Source: Pseudomonas sp. RIT-PI-q (lineage in GTDB: Bacteria > Pseudomonadota > Gammaproteobacteria > Pseudomonadales > Pseudomonadaceae). Taken from it: 64,000 nucleotides of DNA. Shown here piece by piece: positions 1-7,540 of this stretch (within the stretch, counting starts at the first letter, position 1; the number at the start of each line of letters is the position of its first letter). Under the pieces are notes generated by a model that had not been told where the DNA came from, did not search any database, and worked only from the letters and a program-made list of their open reading frames with translations. The stretch lies in contig NZ_LHPC01000029.1 of assembly GCF_001297125.1 (NCBI RefSeq), positions 90,834 to 154,833 on the forward strand, given 5' to 3'. The position numbers and the translations under genes were made by a program.

Positions 1-1
1 A

Positions 2-871
2 TTCGAGTCCGTCGCCCGACATTTGAGCATCACCGTTGCTGCCGACGAATTGAACGTCACTCCCGGTGCGGTCAGTCGGCAGATCCGCACCCTGGAAGAG
101 TTTCTCAAACTCGATTTGTTCGTGCGGGGTCATCGGCAGATCACCCTGACCGCCGCCGGCGAGCAGTATTTTCGCGCCGTCGCACGGGTGGTCGAAGATC
201 TGCGCGGGGCCACCAAAAAACTCATGTCGCCGCCCCGCCGCCGCCAGCTCAAGGTCCGCGCCTACACCACGTTTGCGATGCAATGGCTGATCCCGCGGCT
301 GGCGAGTTTCCATGCGCAGAACCCGAAGATCGAAGTGCTGTTGACCGCCTCGCTCGACCCGGTGGATTTCTACAAGGAAGACATCGATGCAGCCATCCGC
401 CTGGGTTCCGGTGAGTGGCCGAACTGCAATTGCTACGTGCTCAGCGACAATCAGTTGGCTCCGGTTTGCAGCCCCTCGCTGCTGCAACACGGCCCGGGGT
501 TGCAGACCCCGGCCGACATCGCCAACTACACCATGCTGCATTCGATTGCCCGCCTCGAAGACTGGCGTTATTGGCTCGAGGCCTGCGATGTCAGTCGTGA
601 AGTCGATGCACCCGCCGGCATGACATATCAGAGCTCGTCGATGGTGTACGCGGCGGCTGTCGGTGGCCAGGGCATTGCCATGGCGCAGCTGTTCCTGGCG
701 AGTAAGGAGTCGCTGGATGGCAGCCTGATTCGGCCGTTCGAGCAGGTGGTGGACATGGGCGTCTACACCTATTACCTGCTGACGCCCAAGCATCGAGAAG
801 AAAGTGCTGACCTGCGGATTTTTCGGGAATGGCTGCTTGAGCAGACACGCATTGCCCGCGATCAGGATTGA
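2..871 (+). CDS. LysR-family transcriptional regulator (5-prime end outside window)
   Basis: DNA-binding regulator of the LysR family, GcvA-like subgroup. The reading frame is open to the left edge (it reads FESVARHLSITVAADEL from base 2), so the usual N-terminal dozen residues lie outside the window. A TTG at 23 could be called as a start, but it falls inside the winged-helix domain and is not credible. The helix-turn-helix core (LNVTPGAVSRQIRTLEE) is followed by the ligand-binding domain starting near LKVRAYTTFAMQWLIPRL, a typical GcvA-group sequence. Visible length is 289 residues against about 300 for the family. It points towards the hydroxyacid dehydrogenase and may regulate it or the acyl-CoA operon beyond; that is inference from position only. 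Confidence 0.93.
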   Translation, partial: FESVARHLSITVAADELNVTPGAVSRQIRTLEEFLKLDLFVRGHRQITLTAAGEQYFRAVARVVEDLRGATKKLMSPPRRRQLKVRAYTTFAMQWLIPRLASFHAQNPKIEVLLTASLDPVDFYKEDIDAAIRLGSGEWPNCNCYVLSDNQLAPVCSPSLLQHGPGLQTPADIANYTMLHSIARLEDWRYWLEACDVSREVDAPAGMTYQSSSMVYAAAVGGQGIAMAQLFLASKESLDGSLIRPFEQVVDMGVYTYYLLTPKHREESADLRIFREWLLEQTRIARDQD

Positions 872-964
872 GATTTAATCAAGGCACAGCGGCGTAAAAC
901 TGCTTTGTCGGTCAATTGTCGGCGTGTCTAGCATGAGGTCTCCAACCATAAAAAGAGACCCGCC

Positions 965-1861
965 ATGACTACCCCTTCCATCGGTTTTATCGGCCTCGGC
1001 GCCATGGGCCAGAAAATGGCCCGCCATCTGCTCGACAAAGGCTTTGACCTGAACGTGTTCGACCCCAATCCCCAAGCCCTGGCGCCGTTGCTTGAACGTG
1101 GCGCGCGTAGTTTTGCGACGCCGCGAGAAGTGGCTGACCATGCGCAGATTGTGCTGGTCTGTGTGCCGACCCCGGACATTGTCGAACGCGTGGTGCTGGG
1201 GCCCGACGGTGTGATCCACGGCCAGCAGATCAACATCCTCGTCGACCACTCCACCACCGGCCCAAGCCTGGCCCGGCGCCTGCAGGCGGGGCTGGCCGAG
1301 CGCGGCATCGACGCCCGCGATGCGCCAGTGGCCGGCGGTGTTGCAGGGGCGCAGAACGGCACGTTGTCGGTGATGGTGGGGGGCGATCGCGGCGCCTATG
1401 ACCTCTGCGCGCCGGTGTTTGCGGCGTTCGGCAAGAAGGTCGAACACATTGGCACTGAACCGGGGCTAGGCCAGACCTTGAAACTGGTCAACAACATGAT
1501 CGTCGCCGCCACATTGGTTGCCACCAGCGAAGCCATGCTGTTCGGGGTCAAGTCCGGGCTCGATGCGCGGCAAATGGTCGAGATGCTCAACGCCAGCACG
1601 GCACGCAGTTTCACCAGCGAACAGATCCTTGCAGGGACCGTGATGCGCAGGGAATTCGATTTCGGATTTCGCCTGGATTTGATGCGCAAGGATGTGCGGT
1701 TGTTTCTGGCCGAGGCGGAAAATGCCGGGGCGCCTGTGTTCACCAGTTCGGTGGTGAAACAGTTTTTTGACCAGGCCTTGAGTGAGGGTGATCCGGCGCG
1801 GGATATGACCCATGTGGTGCAGGTGCTGGAGCAGTTGGCAGGGGTAACACTGCAAGGCTGA
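965..1861 (+). CDS. NAD(P)-dependent beta-hydroxyacid dehydrogenase (3-hydroxyisobutyrate dehydrogenase family)
   Basis: Cytosolic oxidoreductase of the 6-phosphogluconate/3-hydroxyisobutyrate dehydrogenase family, 298 aa, the usual length. Residues 6-16 hold the Rossmann motif GFIGLGAMGQ, D119 to G125 form the substrate-binding signature DAPVAGG, and K173 in KLVNNM is the conserved catalytic lysine. The substrate could be 3-hydroxyisobutyrate, tartronate semialdehyde, 4-hydroxybutyrate or a related acid; the sequence does not decide. The ATG follows an AAAAAGAGAC ribosome-binding region. It has the same orientation as the upstream LysR gene (93-base gap). A REP array starts 20 bases after the stop codon. 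Confidence 0.92.
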   Translation: MTTPSIGFIGLGAMGQKMARHLLDKGFDLNVFDPNPQALAPLLERGARSFATPREVADHAQIVLVCVPTPDIVERVVLGPDGVIHGQQINILVDHSTTGPSLARRLQAGLAERGIDARDAPVAGGVAGAQNGTLSVMVGGDRGAYDLCAPVFAAFGKKVEHIGTEPGLGQTLKLVNNMIVAATLVATSEAMLFGVKSGLDARQMVEMLNASTARSFTSEQILAGTVMRREFDFGFRLDLMRKDVRLFLAEAENAGAPVFTSSVVKQFFDQALSEGDPARDMTHVVQVLEQLAGVTLQG

Positions 1862-1880
1862 CCGAACGGACACCTGATCT

Positions 1881-2779
1881 GTAGGAGCGAGCTTGCTCGC
1901 GAAGAGGCCGGCACATCCAGCATCCATATCGGCTGACACACCGCCTTCGCAGGCAAGCCCGCTCCTACAATTGATTGGTGTCGTACGCAGAATTTATGCT
2001 CGCTGACGATCCAAGGTGGGAGCGGGCTTGCCCGCGATGAGGCCGGCACACACAGCATCCATATTGGCTGACACACCGCCTTCGCGGGCAAGCCCGCTCC
2101 TACAATTGATTGGTGTCGTCCGCAGGGTTTGTGCTCGCTGACGATCCCCTGTGGGAGCGGGCTTGCCCGCGATGAGGCCGGCACACACAGCATCCATATT
2201 GGCTGACACACCGCCTTCGCGGGCAAGCCCGCTCCTACAATTGATTGGTGTCGTCCGCAGAATTTATGCTCGCTGACGATCCAAGGTGGGAGCGGGCTTG
2301 CCCGCGATGAGGCCGGCACACACAGCATCCATATTGGCTGACACACCGCCTTCGCGGGCAAGCCCGCTCCTACAATTGATTGGTGTCGTCCGCAGGGTTT
2401 GTGCTCGCTGACGATCCCCTGTGGGAGCGGGCTTGCCCGCGATGAGGCCGGCACACACAGCATCCATATTGGCTGACACACCGCCTTCGCGGGCAAGCCC
2501 GCTCCTACAATTGATTGGTGTCGTCCGCAGAATTTATGCTCGCTGACGATCCAAGGTGGGAGCGGGCTTGCCCGCGATGAGGCCGGCACACACAGCATCC
2601 ATATTGGCTGACACACCGCCTTCGCGGGCAAGCCCGCTCCTACAATTGATTGGTGTCGTACGCAGGGTTTGTGCTCGCTGACGAACCCCTGTGGGAGCGG
2701 GCTTGCCCGCGATGAGGCCGGTACACAGAGCATCCATGTCGGCTGACACACCGCCATCGCGGGCAAGCCCTCTCCCACA
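1881..2779 (+). repeat. Tandem REP array, 7 units of exactly 135 bp
   Basis: REP left arms (GTRGGAGCG..CTTGCYCGCGA) start at 1881, 2016, 2151, 2286, 2421, 2556 and 2691, exactly 135 bases apart. Each is closed about 90 bases later by the inverted arm (TCGCGGGCAAGCCCGCTCCTAC), then a spacer. Two spacer versions alternate: one with AGAATTTATGCTCG..CCAAG, the other with AGGGTTTGTGCTCG..CCCCT. This gives a 270-base higher-order period. The first and last units are the most diverged, as expected for array edges. It fills the gap between the dehydrogenase and the acyl-CoA operon. Confidence 0.97.
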
Positions 2780-2916
2780 GGTCTGCGCTTTGCCTTACCG
2801 ATGGTTTGATTTTTTCTCAATCAATCCCGGTTTTTATATCGTTTGTCGCACCCTGTGCGCTGCCCGACCATGACCTCCAGCGCTCGCCCGCGAGCCCATA
2901 ACAACAGGAGGTCATC

Positions 2917-3276
2917 ATGAGTTTTTCCACGCCCATCTGGGCAGCCACCACACCGCCCAGCCTTCGCGCCTCGCGCCATCATCGCAGCGGTGACATCTTC
3001 TTTCCGGCCGTACCTGCCGAATCGCCCCTGACCAGTCAATTCGACGACACCTTCCTCGACGTAGAGGGCCAGGTCTACAGCTTCACCATCATGCACCCGA
3101 GCCCGAAAAGCGGCCTGCCACCGTTCGTTCTCGCCTATGTCGATTTGCCCGGTCCGGTGCGTCTGTTCGGCCGTTTGATCGGCAGCCCCGACCGCCCCGC
3201 CATCGGCGAAAAATGCCGGGTGATCGCCGACGAAACCTTCGGCTACGTTTTCCAATCCCTGGAGGCACGTCCATGA
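2917..3276 (+). CDS. OB-fold (DUF35-type) protein, thiolase partner
   Basis: Small 119-aa protein resembling the OB-fold DUF35 proteins encoded next to SCP2-type thiolases. In known cases (Ltp2-type aldolases, the PhlACB acetyltransferase) they are structural subunits of the thiolase complex. The OB part is seen as LDVEGQVYSFTIMH ... PFVLAYVDLPGPVRLFGRLIG ... IGEKCRVI. The N-terminal zinc ribbon (two CxxC pairs) of many family members is absent; the only Cys is in EKCRV. It has the strongest Shine-Dalgarno of the region (CAGGAGG, 8 bases before ATG) and its stop overlaps the thiolase start (ATGA), so the two are likely translated together. First gene of the five-gene acyl-CoA operon. Confidence 0.8.
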   Translation: MSFSTPIWAATTPPSLRASRHHRSGDIFFPAVPAESPLTSQFDDTFLDVEGQVYSFTIMHPSPKSGLPPFVLAYVDLPGPVRLFGRLIGSPDRPAIGEKCRVIADETFGYVFQSLEARP

Positions 3277-4418
3277 GCCAGATGCATGTAATGGGCGGCG
3301 CAATGACCGTCTTCGGTCGTCACCCCGGCGTCATGGCGCCCGAATTGGCCCAAAGGGCAATTCTCGATGCAGTGGCCGATGCCGGCCTGCAACTGGCCGA
3401 TATTCAGGCGGTTTACTGCGCCAACGTGCTGGGCGGGATGATTCTCGGCCAGGTGATCCTGCGCGATCTTGGGCTCCAAGGCATTCCGGTCTACAACATC
3501 GAAAACGCCTGCGCCAGTGGCGCCACCGCTGTGCCCCTGGCCCGTCACGCCCTGCTGGCCGGTCAATACGAGCGCGTGCTGGTGTTCGGCATCGAGCAGC
3601 TGACAGCGTTAGGCGGCGGTACGATTCCGATGCAGCGCAATGACCGCATGACCGATCTTTACGCAACGGCCGGGATGGTATTGCCGGCGGTCTACGCGAT
3701 GCGTGCCACCCGCTTCCTCCATGAGCGTGACGCCAAACCTGCCGATCTCGCGGCGGTGGCGGTGAAGAATCGTCGTCCCGGCTCCCCCAACCCATTCGCC
3801 CAGCAACGCACTGAAGTCAGCCTTGAAGAAGTGCTCGCCTCGCGGATGATCGCCGACCCGCTGACCCTGTTGCAGTGCTGCCCGTCGCAAGTGGACGGCG
3901 CCGCCGCGCTGGTACTGGGCAACAAACCCGGCCCGCATGCCAAAGACGTGAAAGTGCTGGGTTCGATCATCGTCTCGGGCCTGCGCGAAAGCGGTGACGA
4001 GGACATTCTCGATGCCGAGATCACCGCCCGCGCCGCACGCCTGGCCTATGAACAGGCCGGCGTCGCGCCCGCCGATATCGGCGTGGTCGAGTTGCACGAC
4101 GCGTTCACCATCGCCGAGCTGCTGTATTACGAAGCCCTCGGTCTGGCGGCGCCGGGCGAAGCCGTGGCGCTGTTGCACTCGGGCGCCACTTCGTTGGGCG
4201 GCCGGGGGCCGGTCAATCCAAGCGGTGGTTTGCTGGCCAAGGGGCATCCATTGGGCGCCACCGGCGTCGCGCAAATGGGCGAATTGTTCTGGCAGTTGCA
4301 AGGTCGAGCAGGCGATCGACAAGCCGGCACGCCACGCCTGGGCCTGGCGCAATGCACCGGTGGCGGTCTCGCCGGGGTCGATCATGCGGCATCCGCCGTG
4401 CACATCCTTGGAGCCTGA
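3273..4418 (+). CDS. Thiolase family protein (SCP2/lipid-transfer type)
   Basis: Acyl-CoA thiolase of the SCP2-like family, 381 aa, likely catalysing the last carbon-carbon cleavage (or a Claisen condensation) in a CoA-ester pathway. Visible catalytic residues: C80 in ENACASGATA (nucleophile), H275 in ELHDAFT, H325 in AKGHPLGATG and C361 in CTGGG, so the enzyme looks intact. The ATG at 3273 overlaps the preceding stop codon and has GGAGG upstream; an in-frame start at 3213 lies inside the OB-fold gene and is rejected. Because it retains C80 it resembles a true thiolase more than the steroid side-chain retro-aldolases that also pair with DUF35 proteins; this last point is inference. Confidence 0.9.
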   Translation: MSQMHVMGGAMTVFGRHPGVMAPELAQRAILDAVADAGLQLADIQAVYCANVLGGMILGQVILRDLGLQGIPVYNIENACASGATAVPLARHALLAGQYERVLVFGIEQLTALGGGTIPMQRNDRMTDLYATAGMVLPAVYAMRATRFLHERDAKPADLAAVAVKNRRPGSPNPFAQQRTEVSLEEVLASRMIADPLTLLQCCPSQVDGAAALVLGNKPGPHAKDVKVLGSIIVSGLRESGDEDILDAEITARAARLAYEQAGVAPADIGVVELHDAFTIAELLYYEALGLAAPGEAVALLHSGATSLGGRGPVNPSGGLLAKGHPLGATGVAQMGELFWQLQGRAGDRQAGTPRLGLAQCTGGGLAGVDHAASAVHILGA

Positions 4419-4422
4419 AGTC

Positions 4423-5186
4423 ATGAACACTCAAAACTTCTCTGCCGGCCAGGTTGCCGTCGTCACTGGCGCCGCCCGTGGCATTGGACTGGCCATCGCC
4501 CGGCGACTGGCGCACCAAGGCGTGTTTGTCTACTTGTTGGACCGCGACGAACAGGCGCTGAACAGCAGCGTCAGCGCCTTGCAATTGGAAGACTTGCAGG
4601 TCGCCGGGATTGCCCTGGACTTGACCGTAGGCGAGTCCGTCAACGCCGCCTTCGCACAGATTCAGCAGGCCCATGGCCGTCTGGATTTTCTGGTGAACAA
4701 CGCCGGAGTGGTGCGCGATAAACGCTTCCTCAACATGACCGAACAGGACTGGGATCTGGTGGTGGACACCAACCTGCGGGCGCAATTTCTCTGCTGCAAA
4801 GCGGCCTTGCCACTGATGTTGGAGAAAGGATTCGGGCGCATCGTCAACATGTCGTCCCGGGCCTGGCTCGGCGGTTTTGGGCCGGCCCACTATTCCGCGG
4901 CCAGGGGGGCGGGGGCAGCCTGACCCGCAGCCTGGCGATCGAATTCGCGGCCAAAGGCATTACCGTCAATGCCATCGCGCCCGGCATCGTCGACACGCCG
5001 CTGTTCCAGAGTTTCGCCCCCGAAGTACAGGCAAAACTCAAGGATACCGTGCCGGTGAAACGCATCGGCACCCCGGATGATATCGCCAATGCCGTCGAGT
5101 TTTTCCTCACCCCGGCCAGCAGCTACGTCACCGGGCAAACCCTGTATGTCTGTGGCGGACGCAGTCTGTCCTCGGCCAGTGTGTGA
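4423..5186 (+). pseudogene. SDR-family dehydrogenase with a one-base frameshift in the active site
   Basis: Short-chain dehydrogenase/reductase, probably the 3-hydroxyacyl-CoA dehydrogenase step of the operon. The N-terminal frame (from ATG 4423) carries the cofactor motif TGAARGIG, then NNAGVV and the serine strand IVNMSSRAW. It reads HYSAARGAGAA and stops at 4921-4923. The rest of the protein (SLTRSLAIEFAAKGITVNAI ... YVCGGRS) continues in the +2 frame to a stop at 5184-5186. Total length is 3n-1. Adding one A at 4903 (AAGG instead of AGG) restores YSAAKGGGGSLTRSL, the canonical YxxxK active site, and an uninterrupted protein of about 254 aa. Either a recent inactivating deletion or a base-calling error next to the G6-C-G5 run. 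The rest of the gene shows no decay. Confidence 0.88.
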
Positions 5187-5196
5187 GGTGAATGCC

Positions 5197-6003
5197 ATGT
5201 CCGTCACCTTCGAAACACACGGCGCCGTGGCGCTGATCACCCTCGACCGTCCGCAAGCGCTGAACGCCCTGGACCTGGATTCGTTGCAGGCCCTGCGCGG
5301 CCATCTGCTGGAAGTGCGCGACCGTCGGGAACTGCGCGCGGCCGTGATCACGGGTAGCGGCGAACGGGCGTTCTGCGTCGGCGCCGATCTGAAGAGCACA
5401 CGGGACTCGAACGCCTCCTACGCCGAGGCGCTGTTTCTGGCCAATGAGGCGGCGGCAGACGCCGGGCTCTACATCCGCCAGATGGACCTCACCGACCTCG
5501 ACCTGCACAAGCCATTGATCGCTGCGATCAATGGCCATTGCCTCGGCGGCGGACTGGAACTGGCGTTGCAGTGCGACCTGCGCGTTGCCAGCGACAGCGC
5601 CACGTTCGGCTTGCCGGAAGCGCTGGTCGGTTCGATCCCGGCGGTCAGCGGTTTGCATCGTTTGATGCGCGCCGTGCCGCCCGCCCACGCCCTGCAAATG
5701 GCCCTGACCGGGGCGCGCATTAATGCGACGCAAGCCCAGGCCATCGGTTTGATTTCGGAGCGTCTGGACAACCGCGAAGCCCTGCTGCAACGGGCGCTGG
5801 CGCTGGCCGAACAGATTGCCCGCCAGGCGCCGCTGGCGATCCAGGCCCTGCAAACCCTGGCCCGCAGCACCGCGCACCTGAGCGACCGCGATGCCCAACG
5901 CCTGACCGAACTGTATTGGGGCGTGCTGCGCGACACCGAGGACCGTATCGAAGGTCGCCAGGCATTTGCCGAAAAACGCGCGCCGAATTACACCGGCCGC
6001 TAG
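5197..6003 (+). CDS. Enoyl-CoA hydratase/isomerase family protein
   Basis: Crotonase-superfamily enzyme, 268 aa, expected to hydrate an enoyl-CoA in the operon pathway. Family signatures are present: RPQALNAL near the N-terminus, the oxyanion-hole strand ERAFCVGADLK, then NGHCLGGGLELALQCD and FGLPEALVGSIP. Both acidic residues used by enoyl-CoA hydratases (the Glu in GGGLELA and the Glu in LPEAL) are present, supporting hydratase rather than isomerase-only activity. The ATG at 5197 comes 11 bases after the SDR stop with GAGGTGA upstream; longer in-frame starts from 5077 lie inside the SDR gene. The CoA-transferase start follows 9 bases after the stop. Confidence 0.9.
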   Translation: MSVTFETHGAVALITLDRPQALNALDLDSLQALRGHLLEVRDRRELRAAVITGSGERAFCVGADLKSTRDSNASYAEALFLANEAAADAGLYIRQMDLTDLDLHKPLIAAINGHCLGGGLELALQCDLRVASDSATFGLPEALVGSIPAVSGLHRLMRAVPPAHALQMALTGARINATQAQAIGLISERLDNREALLQRALALAEQIARQAPLAIQALQTLARSTAHLSDRDAQRLTELYWGVLRDTEDRIEGRQAFAEKRAPNYTGR

Positions 6004-6012
6004 GAGGCGAAC

Positions 6013-7224
6013 ATGTTACGCAAGGCATTGGACGGTCTGACCGTCCTCGATTTCACCCAGATCGCCGCCGGCCCCACGGCCACCATGCTGATGGCCGACA
6101 TGGGCGCGCGGGTGATCAAGGTCGAACCCCACGAAGGCGAGCTGGGCCGCACCCTCGGCCCGGCCTGGGTCGGCGATGATAGCGCGCTGTATCACGCGTT
6201 CAACCGCGGAAAACTGGGCTTGAGCCTGGACCTGAAACACCCGGACAGCGCGGCGGTGATCAAGCGTCTGGTGTTGCAGGCTGATGTGCTGGTGGAAAGC
6301 ATGCGCCCTGGCGTCATGGCGCGGCTCGGGTTGGGTTACGAGGCGTTGGCGGAACTGAAACCGGACCTTATTTATTGCTCGATTTCCGCTTACGGCCAAC
6401 AAGGTCCGTACGCTGATCGGGCCGGTGTCGACGGCATTCTGCAAGCCGATTCCGGCCTGATGAGCCTGATCGGCACGCCGGGCTCGGCACCGTCGAAGGT
6501 GCAGGCGCCGGTGGTCGATGTGGTCACCGGCTACATGGCGTGCATGGCGGTGTTGGCCAAATTGCACGCCCGGGATAAGGACGGCTTGGGCGGCCACCTC
6601 GCTGTCAGCCTGATGAACTCGGCACTGGCGCTGCAACAAGCGTCGCTGGCCAGTTTCCTCTGCGACGGCAAACTGCCGACCCGCATCGGCAGCGCCGCGC
6701 CCTACTCCGCGCCCAATGAAGCTTTTGAAGCGGCGGATGGCTGGCTGATGGTCGCCGCGTACAACGGCAATCGCTGGCCAGCCTTGTGCGGTGTGCTCGG
6801 GCACCCGGAATGGATCGACGACCCGCGCTTCACCAGTTCGGCGCAGCGCGTGGTGCACCGTGAAGCCATGTGTGCGGCGCTGACCGACGTCTTCCTCACC
6901 CGCCCCACCGCGCATTGGCTGCAAGTGCTGCGCGAGGCCGACATCCTCTGCTCCAAGGTCAGCGACTACAACGATGTGCTGGCCCACCCGCAGATCGCCA
7001 GCAACGGCATGCTGGTGGATCTGCACCACCCGCAGCACGGCGCGGTGCGGGTGCCAGGGTTCCCGATCAACAGCCTGGAAGCGGCGCAAACGCCTTATGC
7101 ACCGGCGCCGGAGAAGGGTGAACACTCGTGCGCGGTGTTGCGGGAGTTTGCGTTTTCCGAGGATGAGATTGAGGCATTGCTGGCGTCTGATGCCATGCGT
7201 TGCCCAGAGGAGGCACTGAGCTGA
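6013..7224 (+). CDS. CaiB/BaiF (class III) CoA-transferase
   Basis: Family III CoA-transferase, 403 aa (usual 380-430), which activates a carboxylic acid by moving CoA from a donor thioester through an aspartyl-CoA intermediate. The fold signature LDFTQIAAGPTATMLMADMG starts the protein, FNRGKLGLSLDLK follows, and D169 in APVVDVVTGY sits at the same position as the catalytic aspartate of formyl-CoA transferase. AGGAGG precedes the ATG. As last gene of the OB-fold/thiolase/SDR/hydratase run it probably loads the substrate acid with CoA, so the operon encodes activation, hydration, oxidation and thiolysis of one acid. No acyl-CoA dehydrogenase or transporter is linked, so the substrate is open. 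Confidence 0.93.
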   Translation: MLRKALDGLTVLDFTQIAAGPTATMLMADMGARVIKVEPHEGELGRTLGPAWVGDDSALYHAFNRGKLGLSLDLKHPDSAAVIKRLVLQADVLVESMRPGVMARLGLGYEALAELKPDLIYCSISAYGQQGPYADRAGVDGILQADSGLMSLIGTPGSAPSKVQAPVVDVVTGYMACMAVLAKLHARDKDGLGGHLAVSLMNSALALQQASLASFLCDGKLPTRIGSAAPYSAPNEAFEAADGWLMVAAYNGNRWPALCGVLGHPEWIDDPRFTSSAQRVVHREAMCAALTDVFLTRPTAHWLQVLREADILCSKVSDYNDVLAHPQIASNGMLVDLHHPQHGAVRVPGFPINSLEAAQTPYAPAPEKGEHSCAVLREFAFSEDEIEALLASDAMRCPEEALS

Positions 7225-7236
7225 CAGCGATTCCTT

Positions 7237-7400
7237 GTGGGAGCGGGCTTGCCCGCGAAAGCGGTGGGTCAGGCAGCATTTGTGGCGACTGACACGCCCT
7301 CTTCGCGAGCAAGCCCGCTCCCACAGTGGATTGATGTGTCGTACACAGCATGTGTGTTCGCAGAAAATCCCCTGTGGGAGCGAGCCTGCTCGCGATGGCT
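7237..7400 (+). repeat. REP pair (7237-7326) plus a single REP arm (7374-7398)
   Basis: An inverted pair of GTGGGAGCGGGCTTGCCCGCG arms with a 45-base spacer, followed 48 bases later by a lone GTGGGAGCGAGCCTGCTCGCG arm. Together with the palindrome at 7461 these are the only features in the 316-base gap between the CoA-transferase and the RHS gene. Confidence 0.95.
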
Positions 7401-7460
7401 TATTCAAGGCCGACATCGCGGCCTGAAGTTCCGATCCATCCGCCCTCCGAAACGCTCAGG

Positions 7461-7478
7461 ACTATCAGTTCTGATAGT
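7461..7478. promoter_or_regulatory. Perfect palindrome, candidate operator of the RHS gene
   Basis: ACTATCAG-TT-CTGATAGT is an 8-bp perfect inverted repeat 63 bases before the RHS ATG. It is AT-rich unlike the REP palindromes and too short for a terminator without a T-run, so a protein-binding site is plausible. The binding protein is unknown. Confidence 0.4.
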
Positions 7479-7540
7479 ACCCAACTTTCGCTGCGTCGCA
7501 GATACTCGAGTTCCCAGATCTTTAAAGGCCGGAGAGCACG

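Noticed and set aside
1881..2779. CRISPR-like regular repeats
   Set aside because: Units are long, internally palindromic, have no unique spacers, and no cas genes are present. The same applies to the arrays at 29320 and 61186.
1396..2820. 474-codon open frame on the minus strand across the 135-bp array
   Set aside because: It is a translation of the REP repeats (repeating GAGLPAKAVCQPIWMLCVPAS pattern, shown in part) and the antisense of the dehydrogenase; the repeat length 135 is a multiple of three, which keeps any frame open.
6016..7416. 466-codon minus-strand frame
   Set aside because: Antisense of the CoA-transferase, extended through REP sequence.
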